This document shows positions 8,467 to 17,800 of a DNA stretch of 25,270 bases, in pieces (position 1 is the stretch's first letter; the number at the start of each line of letters is the position of its first letter). The translations under genes and the position numbers were made by a program. The stretch covers positions 1-25,270 of the forward strand of contig WTXD01000156.1 in the NCBI GenBank assembly GCA_022496205.1. The letters are read 5' to 3'. The stretch comes from Gloeopeniophorella convolvens. Taxonomy: Eukaryota; Basidiomycota; Agaricomycetes; Russulales. The notes beneath the pieces were generated by a model. That model worked only from the letters and a program-made list of their open reading frames with translations. It ran no database searches and was not told the DNA's origin.

Positions 8467-9381
8467 GTCTACCATAGCTCACACCCTTTATGGCTATATA
8501 ATTATAACACTTCTAATCTAATCTAATCTAAGTAGTCAAAACAATCTTTATATTCTCTTATTAATGTAAATTTACTATCAAGATCTTTTATCTAGGTTTT
8601 TTTCTTATATCTTATCTCCTATCTAGATCTTCTTATTACCCTTTATCTACCATTTAGATCTTCTTATCAATCTTTATCTATTATCTAGATCTTCTTATCA
8701 ATCCTTATCTATTATCTAGATCTATTTTATCAATCCTTATCTACTATCTAAATCTCCTTATCATCCTTTATTTAGATAATAGATCTCTTTATCAATCTTA
8801 ATCAATTAGCCAGATTATCTTATCAGTGTTGATCTACTACTAAGATATCTTATCAGTGCTAATCTATAGATCTGATCTTCTTATCAACCCTTATCTATCA
8901 TTTGAATCTTACTATCAACCCTTATCTATCATTTGAATCTTACTATCAGCAGTTATCTAGTGGCTAGATCTTCTTATCAGCCTTAATCAGTTATCTATAT
9001 CTTATCTACCCTTTAGATTAATCTTTTATTTACTATAATAGCTATAGTAGTAATCACTGTAGTATTTACTACTACCTATTGTATTTACTAGCCTTTTGCA
9101 GTAACAACCAATGTAGTATTTACTATATCACCACAGTAGTAACTAGTATAGTATATACTACAATACTACAGTAACAATCAGTGTAGTATATACTATAGTA
9201 TCACAGTAATAACCAGTGTAATATACACTATAGTACTACAGTAACAACCAGTAGTAGTATATACTATGCTTTGAAAGCATAGTAGTTACTACTATGGATA
9301 CTACTACTGTGGTTGTTAGTGCAAAAAAGTACTTCACTATTGTGGATATTAGTGGGTAGTTTTTACAAAGATAATCACCAG
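8467..9381 (-). repeat. Right arm of Foldback-like element
   Basis: 915 bp, reverse complement of the left arm without the solo LTR and without one 35-bp unit. Its outermost bases (inward reading CTGGTGATTATC) differ slightly from the left end (CTGGTGGTTAAC). Confidence 0.88.
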
Positions 9382-9761
9382 GGCTCTTCTATCTCCGAGG
9401 CCTGCCACATAATAGCCCTCTCAAGGTGCAGGAGTCGGATGGCGCATGGATGGTTCCACCCTCGCAGCGCAAGACGGAGCCTGTGGCCAACAAGGTTGTG
9501 GTGAGTATCACACGCGACAGGAGCACTGAAGAGGTCTCGATCAACCCGTGCTACCTTGTACCGTGGGATCTGGCTCCCAAGAGTGACGTCCTTGTGGTCA
9601 GCAATGCTTTCATCAGGAAGACGGGGAAACTCCTCTGCATGGAGCATGGCTTTGGGTTTGTGGAGTTGCATGCCCAGGTCCGAGGAAGCGCACCTTCGGA
9701 GGTGCCTTTCGAGGCAGAGAAGCTAGTGCCGATCTTAGACGCACAGCCACCGCAGCGGTAA
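9382..9761 (+). pseudogene. SPT5-like protein, C-terminal fragment with KOW-like segment
   Basis: An open frame starts at the very edge of the Foldback-like element (reading LFYLRGLPHNSPLKVQ) and runs to TAA at 9759-9761. The part VVVSITRDRSTEEVSINPCY, followed by LVPWDLAPKSDVLVVSNAF, parallels VVVNIVQRKVARQVAVDPRT and LVPWEPGEGDQVIVVHGVWF at the end of the minus-strand SPT5-like gene (14803-18095). It is therefore a diverged relative of that gene's last exon, covering the linker and final KOW-like domain. The bases GGTAAGT at the stop also form a good splice donor, with an acceptor near 9809, but splicing there gives a stop four codons later. Everything upstream was lost at 9381. Naming it SPT5-like rests on the comparison with the longer gene. 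Confidence 0.65.
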
Positions 9762-10027
9762 GTCACTTGCTCAGTGTATTGTCCCCACTGTCTGATGCCT
9801 GTACAACAGGAGCCGCCGCTAAATGTGTTCTTGTATTAATGTACTGTATAATATATTGGCATTGTCGCGTGCAGGGCGGTCAGAGAACCGGGCCGGCAGG
9901 TTGGGGGTGCATTCAGTCGCAAATGATAAGCCGTGATGCACGTGATGCGAACTGGGAGTCACGTCATTGGGACCTGCACTCCAAAAGCGGTAGGTCAAGC
10001 CTTGGCGTCTCTTTTCACCTGCCCACC

Positions 10028-11862
10028 ATGCCCACGTCTCACGATAGCACACCCCCGTCCGCTCTTAACTCCTCCTCCACAGCGAATGGCGAAGATGACA
10101 CCCCCAAAAAGGGGCAAAAAGTTAAAGAAGTTGCTTTCGGGTGCGTAGAGAGACAGTTAGTGCGCATATACTCATGTGTGCTTGGCAGGCCCAAGGAAGC
10201 CGACTACGTAACCAAGGCACAATGGATCCCTCGTGGGATCGCGCTCTTCGACAACATTGGGGAGGTAATGAGATTAGACATGCATATGTATCTCTGTGCG
10301 GAGCACAACATACCACTGAAGTTGGAGATGTAAGCATGGCCACTATACGCGTACTGATACTGACATGCCCCACAGGGATGATCAGGCCATCGCTCGCATC
10401 AAAAAGGTGTTCTGTGCTATCCTCACTCACCTGCCCAAGCTCGAGTCAATGCTCGAGCACGACTACAACCGGGAAAAGATGACTCGCATCATAGCCACGG
10501 TGAGTTGGCTCAGAGTCAACTATATGCGGCTCTGTAGTATTACTCACACGCTCTTAGATTAAGGAGGGTGCACACCAGTCTTGGGGCGACGACGTGGCCG
10601 GGCTGAAGAAGGCCATACGCGACCTTGTCCCATTGGACCCCAGCAAACCCTTGCTCCCCCCATTGCAGCCCGGCGACAGCAAGAGCGACCGGGGATTCAA
10701 TCATAAGGTTCTCGCGCACCTTTTGCTTCCGGTATCGTACCTTGCGCAGTATGAAAAAGATCAGGCAGGGTGAGTGAGCCGTATCTCGCGATCGGTGATC
10801 TACTGATGTCTTGCTCAGGACTATTGGGAGGCTCAAGAGTGGGGAGCTCCCCTACACGGGCCCCATGCTGCTCGTGATGTTCTACAAAGGGTACAAGTAC
10901 AACCCGGACGACCCAGAGGAGGGTTTGTTCCAGAGTGAGCTGATCGTGAGGGTAAGTCGTGCGCTATCTCGCTCGAGCGGTCTTGACGCGTTGTTAGGGT
11001 CCAGTGGTCTCTACGCTCGGAAACCTCAGATCTGGGTATTTTGCCCTGCGAAGCGATTGGGTTGAGCTGGGTAGCGAAGGATGTGACCCCAGACTGCCCT
11101 TGAGCGCAGATGCGAGCCTGTACGTTTGTATATTGCAGTTCCCTTTACTTCCTTTTCCTTCCTGGTTCCTTTACACTTTCAGGTCGCAGGAAACCCTTGT
11201 ACCTACCGGATTTGGCTTCGGGTTCCCACGTAGTCAGTAGTACTGCATCCTGTAGTGTTTTGGATCAAAAAGCTTCCTTTCCCCGGTGCTCCCATCTCAT
11301 TTCGGGTCTGCGTCGCGTTCAGAGACTCTCCCTCACTCTCTGGAGGGCCCGAGGCCTTCCAGGACCTTCAGGTCAGCTTCAGGTTGTGTTCCTGCGAGTT
11401 CAGGTCCTTTCCTTGCGTTTCCGAGCGGATCCTTGCAGTCACTAGCTCATCCTATTGCTCATCCGGCCACCCAATCCTCATCCCATCACCCCTAGCGACT
11501 ATAGCAACTCCCCTCAGTCCACATCTCTAGCTGGACTCAGGATATCAGCGTGATAGTGTCTGCGGCATATCCTCCTCGGGCCCAGCCAAGCTCTCGTGCC
11601 GGACGGCGCTGCGACCAAGGGCAAGCGTCAAGGTAATGCGGCCATCCATCAGATCTGGAAGATCACGCGTGTGCTCGTAGGGTATGCTGTGGTGCAGGTA
11701 CGTGCAGTTGTGACTACGGTGGCACGCGAAACTAATATATGCATTGAGCTGCACTTTGCGATGTACAACCACAAAACTTGGGCCCCGAGGGTGGGTGGCT
11801 TCGACTATGAAGCGCTCTACAGCCTCGTCATCGGGTTATTGACGGGGGAGTTCAAAAAATAG
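10028..11862 (+). CDS. DUF6698-type fungal protein, seven-exon model (early stop likely)
   Basis: Exons: 10028-10140, 10189-10329, 10376-10499, 10558-10769, 10819-10951, 11557-11697 and 11749-11862. All introns are GT-AG and all phases join, giving 325 residues. Family-like segments are PRGIALFDNIGEV, DDQAIARIKKVF, GLKKAIRDLVPLDPSKP, SKSDRGFNH, YNPDDPEEGLFQSELIVR and FDYEALYSLVIGLL. These match my memory of DUF6698 proteins, abundant in Agaricomycetes and of unknown function. The fifth intron (10952-11556) contains a 556-bp solo LTR; without it the intron is 45 nt. The stop TAG at 11860-11862 probably replaces a Trp codon: reading on gives VNRYLNK, a normal 46-nt intron (11883-11928) and AVFGHKEGHGRGSS, which resembles the usual continuation. 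The native protein was therefore probably longer. The start at 10028 is the last in-frame ATG before the conserved part; upstream ATGs exist. Confidence 0.7.
10992..11547 (+). mobile_element. Solo LTR, family D, in an intron of the DUF6698 gene
   Basis: 556 bp from TGTTAGGGTCCAG to GGATATCA, flanked by the 4-bp direct repeat GCGT (10988-10991 and 11548-11551). A second copy is at 20448-21875 (556 bp after removing its own insert). A CT-rich stretch suggests plus orientation. The insertion leaves splice donor and acceptor of the host intron intact. Confidence 0.9.
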
Positions 11863-12102
11863 GTGAACCGGTATCTCAACAAGTGTGTGTACAAAGTGGT
11901 GCAGGGAATCTACTGAACTCTAAAGCAGAGCCGTGTTCGGTCATAAGGAGGGTCATGGGCGTGGGAGCTCAACATCAGAGACTTTTGTTGACCCTGCTAT
12001 GGAGCTGCTGAGGAGGCGACGACTCGAAGTCAAACCAAGACGAGTGTAAGTGGGAGATGGCTTTGGCCCATACAAAGATACTGATCAGTCAAAGGTGGGC
12101 AA

Positions 12103-12483
12103 GTGGAGGAGGATGCGCAGGAAGCTGGGTCTCCACTGCATGTCCAACAGGAAGACGAGGAGCATGTAACTTTCGTGGATGAAGCCCCCTACAACAACGA
12201 CTTGTACGAGGACGACAACGACGGTGAGCAGGGAGGACTCCCTGATCTATCGGAGCTCACCCCCACCCTAGGCCTATCCTCGACCCACAAAGAGGTGCCT
12301 TCAAACCAAGGCAGCAGTATGCGTGTGCAAGAGGTGAAAGCGAAGGCCAAGGAGTCGGTGATACAGGGTGAGCTCTCCGAGAGCGAGGAAGAGGCGCAGC
12401 CGAAGCCACCGAAGCGGAAGGTGGGCGTGCGTGAGGGTCTCGAGGAGTCCGGAATGCGAAAGCACCCAAGGTGCTGCAGGTGA
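12103..12483 (+). pseudogene. Acidic, charged C-terminal coding remnant, probably of the DUF6698 gene
   Basis: An open frame rich in Asp, Glu and Ser (QQEDEEHVTFVDEAPYNND, YEDDNDGEQGG, LSESEEEAQ) with a basic PKPPKRKV stretch resembling a nuclear localisation signal. It follows coding-like sequence (exon 8, about 11929-12045, ending in a GTAAGT donor), but no acceptor joins the two in frame, so a small indel or a different exon border is needed. At the 3' end a second frame reads RNAKAPKVLQ before a GTGAGG donor at 12481, which hints at another frameshift and a further exon. It could instead be a separate gene fragment. Function unknown. Confidence 0.45.
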
Positions 12484-12545
12484 GGTGCAAGTGGGGTAGG
12501 CTGGTCTTCGAGTGGTTTGTTGTACGTTGATCATAGTGAATCAAC

Positions 12546-13201
12546 TGTCAGGACTCACTCGCGGGGTGCGCGCAGAGAGGATAGCAGAGGGTTTTGGAGA
12601 GCGTCACAGGGGGGGAACAGAAGATGATCTGCGAGTATTGCAGATACGAGGGGGAACACACTAATAGTGCTATTGCAGTGCTAGGTACAGATGAGAGTGC
12701 CACAGATGGACAGTCTGAGGACCACTGGGCGATACATGGGGGTCTTATATACTACTGGAGACCCCCCAGACGAATCTGGTCTAATTACTGATGGGGATTC
12801 CAGAGGGGATTCCCCATAACCTCTCCTCTCTAATACGCTTCTTAGATTCCATCGCAGAGTGGGGCTTGAGGCCCCATGGAGTTCTTGATGATCAGAGTCC
12901 CAAAGAGGACGCATGAAGTGTTTCACCTTGATCAAGGTTCTGGTTACTTTGGGACGAGTAATATGGCCATTCTGAGAGATCCCTAATTCAGGATCTTGGG
13001 GGTATTCCAGGATTAATTGGCCATTAGGGAGTAGGGCGAGGAATGGGGGTGAAGGGTCACGTGATGCATTTCGACTTGTAGTCGCAATGTGAGTGGTACG
13101 CATCGCATTGTGAGTGACGCGTAGGGTGTTTACTGGTAGGGCTGGGTTTGCTCTAGTGTTCTGAGCAGTTCGACCTCCTTGAGGCCCTAGTGTTCGTGAC
13201 A
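12546..13201 (-). mobile_element. Solo LTR, family F
   Basis: 656 bp, TGTCAGGACTC...GTTCGTGACA on the plus strand, flanked by TCAAC (12541-12545 and 13202-13206). On the minus strand it has a TATA-like ATATAAGACC, then CT-rich sequence near its 3' end, consistent with minus orientation. A 174-codon minus-strand open frame (12681-13205) lies entirely in the LTR and starts in its flank, so it is not called as a gene. Confidence 0.88.
12744..12753 (-). promoter_or_regulatory. TATA-like promoter element of the family F LTR
   Basis: On the minus strand TATATAAG lies about 450 bp from the LTR start, at a plausible U3/R junction. Position only; no activity can be inferred. Confidence 0.35.
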
Positions 13202-13209
13202 TCAACAGT

Positions 13210-14081
13210 TGTCACTGCTGGCAAATCATCGGGGCGCTGGCATGGAGTGATCAAGGGTGTGACCTCTAGACAACGCATGGTAAGGTACATCAAGGATTAT
13301 AATTGAGATGGCCGTTGATAAACTCTGTCACAGTTGGCGAGTTCCATAGGCCCAAAGACTTGGTGTTATATGGGGTGATCACGCTCGGATAGGTACGTCT
13401 ACAGTTTATCTAGTATGGGGCTATTGATGAACTACATCAACAGAGTTGGTCATTGGCCAACGTCACCAATGCTGACCAACGGGAGCGCAAGTTGATCAAC
13501 TGAGCCCTGTTTGATCAACTCACATCTGGATTGGTGAGTTTCATAGGCCCCAAGACGTGCATTGATAAACCTCGGGGGAATTAGACGTGAGTTGATAGCA
13601 ATGACAGTGAAGATAGTGTTGATAATCAGTTATATATACAGATAAACTAGGGTACATTTTGCTGATGTCTCTTGTAGTACTTAAGGCGTAGCAGTTGTAC
13701 TCAAAGGCCTTAAGCCTGTTCTCCTTTGTTAATCGACGAGGTTACCAGGGAATCCGCGTGAGGGTCTTGTTCGCCCAAGTATCGCGAGGTCTTCAGCTCT
13801 TTGAACTCAACATACCAGAGGCCGATTGCCTCCACTTGAAGACATCACGTCTTACCCAGGATCTCGTGCACATTCACGTGCACCTTCAAGGACCGGCTCA
13901 CATCAAGACCGACTTATCGAACCTCGCTCGTCTCAGCCCTTGCCTACCTTGCATGTGCCGGCTCAGGCCGTGACAACTCTGCTCCTGCATATTGCAGCTT
14001 ATCTCCTGTCTTCCCCCTTGTGACGCTCTCTAAACCCCTCTGCTACCCTCTCTGCATGCACACCACGAGTGAGTCCTGACA
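13210..14081 (+). mobile_element. Second family F-like LTR, carrying a nested LTR
   Basis: Begins TGTCACTGCTGG and ends GAGTCCTGACA, with the 5-bp repeat ACAGT on both sides (13205-13209 and 14082-14086). Its last 107 bp match the 3' end of the 12546-13201 LTR read on the minus strand (CTCTCTGC..GCACC.CGAGTGAG). Removing the nested LTR leaves only about 220 bp, and the 5' part does not resemble the other copy, so this one is either internally deleted or a different subfamily. Confidence 0.6.
13326..13974 (+). mobile_element. Nested family C-like solo LTR with a different U3
   Basis: 649 bp from TGTCAC to GTGACA, with ACTC directly before and after. The 3' 310 bp (from about 13662) match the 3' part of the 15479-16020 LTR closely (GTAGTACTTAAGGCGTAGCA and onward), but the 5' half does not. 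The 5' half holds an imperfect repeat, GAGTTCCATAGGCCCAAAGA near 13340 and GAGTTTCATAGGCCCCAAGA near 13537. The short TSD and divergent half make the left border less certain than the right. Confidence 0.55.
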
Positions 14082-14086
14082 ACAGT

Positions 14087-14257
14087 GACACCCTGGCACT
14101 TTGTTGCCATCTAGATAATGTTCTGTTGGGAGCTCTGGCCCATGTATTGGATGGATGGTATGCTATAGTATGAAGATGCTACAAACAATTTCTGAGTCAC
14201 TGTTACATACACTGAACAAAAGCTATTGATGATATATGCAAAAGTGCCAGAGGTGTC
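14087..14257. mobile_element. Possible MITE
   Basis: 171 bp with inverted ends: GACACCCTGGCACTTT on the left, and GACACCTCTGGCACTTT reading inward from the right. No coding capacity. No clear target duplication is visible, partly because an LTR inserted exactly at its left border. Confidence 0.45.
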
Positions 14258-14802
14258 TTGTCATGAGTCTGCACATCTAGTTTGACCACAAAAATATAAT
14301 TTCATTGTTTTATCATGAAGAACAGTATCCATACAATATGTGATAGCCACACAGAGGCAGCTCGATAGAGGGAGTTTGCCAGGGGAGGGATCAGAAGACG
14401 TGGGAAAATGAGCTACATCTGGAAAAAAACCTGGGGGCAATAGCCCCCTTGATCTATAGTAGCTCTATTTCGTTCTATATAGCCTCAATAGCATACCTTA
14501 TGTACTCAATAGCACTAAATAGCATCAATATCATCCCGACCGTTATATATAGTATTCAATAGCATCAAGAGTGCATGAGGCGCTGTATATAGCCACTTGA
14601 GTGCACCAGCAATACTAGATAGCTTGAATAGTCTGCACGCGAGTCCTACAGCATTCCAGTGGTCCCGGCTGGTTACGGTCCGCCGTTTGAGCTGGGATAT
14701 TGCCGGGTCATACTTGATTGCCAAAGATCCAATCCAGAATCAAACAGTGTCCTTGCGTTCAAATCAGGTATAGTACAAAACATGTGCGTGCTCTAAAGAG
14801 GC
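14258..14802. other. AT-rich intergenic sequence
   Basis: No gene seen. A perfect short hairpin GGGGGC-AATA-GCCCCC lies at 14433-14448. From about 14480 to 14580 the motif TCAATAGCA recurs at irregular spacing. The last part is presumably the 3' flank of the SPT5-like gene ending at 14803. Confidence 0.5.
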
Positions 14803-17800
14803 TCAGGTGTCAAGGACCGATACAATCTCTCCCCACGTATAATAAACTATACGATTATGAAGCGGAAAAGACTCGTCGAAGGTCACGGTGTAGAGGCGCA
14901 TCGACGGGCCATCTGCGACCTCTTCCACCTTACCTACCCACCCAAACCACACCCCATGCACGACAATGACTTGATCACCCTCCCCAGGTTCCCATGGAAC
15001 GAGGGTTCGCGGGTCGACTGCGACCTGGCGTGCTACTTTGCGTTGCACGATGTTCACGACTACTTCTCCTGGACCCGGCTCGATCGTTCTCTTCGACAAC
15101 GCCACCGTCTTTGCTGACTGGCCGATCAGGGTTTTGGTGCCATTTGGATCACGCAGAGACAGCGCCAGTCGCTTGTTGATCATCACCTCACGAACTTTGG
15201 CATGGTGGATCCAGTGATCTTCCGCTGTCGAAGCATGAGCCGTGCTTATGCTTTGGATAAGCGGACACCCACCTCACTCGTACACCCGCTCACAAGTCTC
15301 CCACGCACGTACGGCATGAGATGGTCCTGGCTCTGGAGGGGGTGTCACCACGCTGCGGGATGCACCCGAATCTGGTGGTGGTGTTGCCGAACGATCCGGA
15401 GGTGGAGACGCACAAGTCTGAGGGGCGTGTGGTCCCAATGTGGGCCTATATTATCCAGATTTAACACGCCTCTAGGATTGTCACGAACTGTACGATACAT
15501 TTTCTTTTCTTCCTTATCGTGACTGTACGATACGAGCTCCGTTCCGACTCCATGACTCGGGGACGCTTATCTTTCACTCGTCATACGATTCCTTCATTCT
15601 TCTTGACGCGCCCCTTATGCCATTGGATCCTTATTGTACTTCTACCTAGGAGACCCACCTTGAGTCCGTTCTGACTCGGTATGACTCGATACTAGGACGT
15701 TATGTAAACCATCTCTCTTGTAGTACTTAAGGCGTAGCAGTTGTACTCTAAGGCCTTAAGCCTGTTCTCCTTTGTCAATCGACGAGGTTACCAGGGAATC
15801 CGCGTGAGGGACTTGTTCGCCCAAGCATCGCGAGGTCTTCAGCTTTGAACTCGACGTACCGGAGGCCGATTGCCTCCCAGCTTCAGACATCACGTCTTAC
15901 CCAGGATCTCGTGCACATTCACGTGCGCCTTCGAGGACCGGCTCACATCGAGACCGACTTATCGAACCTCGCTCGTCTCAGCCCTCGCCAGCCCCGCTCG
16001 CGCCGGCTCAGGCCGTGACAAGGATGAAGGCTGTCGTCACTTACCTCATGAAAACATGGTCCCATGGTATGAAGTAGTTCTGGGTAGCAGAGTTGCTGGC
16101 ATAGTTCGAGTGAAACTGCACCATTGCACCATCCTCTGAGCAACTTTTGACCGTGCCCACATGGCCCTTGCGCGGCACTTTGCCCACAACAATCATCTCC
16201 TTGCCAATGCGTTCTGGCCAGTAGAGCCCAAGGACCGGCGCCGACTTGTTTTGAACTGCGGCAACTCGCACATCGTCGAAGTCGAGATCATACTGCACGA
16301 TAGATAAGATGTGACGCCATACAGACTGACCGCTGGCACTCACCAAATCTTGTGTGTGCTCCTCTTGCACCCGTACTTGGTCGTCCAGGGGGCTCGGAAT
16401 GACGACCCCACGCTTGAGGATCAACGATCCGAACTCCACCCAGGATCCAATACTTATCGGGTGCGAGCGCACCGCAGGATCGTGTTTTTCGACTTCATAC
16501 GTCCGGGTCGCTATCTACATCACATGCATGAGCGCGTTATCACGATGAAGCACGCTTTTTACCTCTGAAAGTGTTTGGATCTCCAAATACACCAGCGAGT
16601 GACTATCGTAGTTCACTTGGACGACGGTGCCTGCTGAGCTTGACCACCGATCCTTGACATTGTCCCCAACAGCGATGTGTGGGAAGAGCTCCTTCTTCGA
16701 TACCGAGTTGTAACGCTCAGAGTTGCCGGCGTCGCGCTGCACGACGAGCGACACTTCCGAGGCCGCCGCTCGGGAGACCTGTCCAACAACGCCTTTCAAC
16801 GACCCAAACAAACCTATGACACGCGTTCCAGACTCGATAGCATCCTGTACAGAACGGATCAGCCATGGTGTGAACGAGTCACGTGATCGCATGTCTCGAG
16901 ACTGCGCAAAAAGATGAAAGTCGATAGGAACTGTATCCTCACGCATGGCGTGGGAGATAGGTAACGGCCATAGCGCCAATCCGCATTCAAAGCCTAGCCC
17001 GATGCGGTCTCCATCGAAGCTGAAAAAGTCGAATCGGCCTTGGCCAAAAGACTTCACACGGCTCGCGCCCCATTCGTGGACGACATCTGATTCCGTCCAG
17101 AGATGAGCTGGCGGCCACTCTGGTCTTTTCCTCTTCGAAGACCTAGCCTCGGGCCGGCCAATACTTATGCACGTTGGTAGCCTCAGTACGAACACGATGA
17201 CGAGGTTCTCGTTCACCGGCCGGATGTCGTTACAGACGAATCCTACATCTCCGCGATACGGGCCACACAACGCGCGGACCCATTGGCCTGGCCAGGGAGT
17301 TGAGGCCATTGGGCTCCGGCGTTGAAATAGCTGTACGCGCCACTCGAGCCCAATGAGGCAGGGCGCAACGTCCTGGCGTATGGTGACAAGGCCGTCAACG
17401 GCGCAGCAGGCGTCCGGCAGCGTGGGGGCCTCGATGAATATGTAGCCTGCGATGCAATCGCGGCTGAACACGTGATTGATCTGCGGCGGCGAGTGTTCTG
17501 TGGGAGTGAGGCATCGATGTGCGATCTGATAGACCAGGTCGCGCTCGAAACCTCACTTAAAGTCGGGAGGGTTCGGCATGGATTGAGCTCATGCAAACAT
17601 TCATCATGAGGATTCACTTTACCTTGACTTGGAAGCACCAAATGCCTGGATCAGTTTCGAGAGGAACATGGGCCAGGAGGTTGAACTCGCTTTCGCGGGG
17701 CAATCGGGGAAGGGCTCGGGGCGTTTGGTGAGGGACTCGGGGTTGGGCTCGCGAGGTGGTATATCTGCTCGCTTGCTGTTCAAGTTCGGCCACTTCGAGC

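Larger units (their letters stand above)
6130..9381. mobile_element. Foldback-like element with long, repeat-built inverted arms
   Basis: The two ends are inverted copies: CTGGTGGTTAACTTTGTAAA at the left, and CTGGTGATTATCTTTGTAAA on reading inward from the right. The arms stay nearly identical inward to 7572 and 8467. Without the solo LTR (plus one target duplication) in the left arm, the element is 2759 bp. Each arm has an outer unique end, a block of about 35-bp repeats, then a block of about 31-bp repeats. The element is far more AT-rich than its surroundings. Foldback elements of animals, plants and fungi are defined by long inverted repeats made of short tandem repeats, and this fits. 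No transposase is recognisable and no target duplication is visible (flanks CAATA and GGCTC). Confidence 0.75.

Noticed and set aside
6157..9354. CACTA-type DNA transposon, from CACTAATATCC near both ends
   Set aside because: The inverted repeat continues about 25 bp outside CACTA on both sides, and no CACTA transposase or 3-bp target duplication is seen.
12681..13205. 174-codon minus-strand open frame
   Set aside because: It starts in the target duplication and lies entirely within a solo LTR with clear TSD; LTR sequence, not a gene.
14740..14775. tRNA-like T-loop GTTCAAATC (also near 18790)
   Set aside because: Flanking bases cannot form the T stem and no acceptor or anticodon arms are found.
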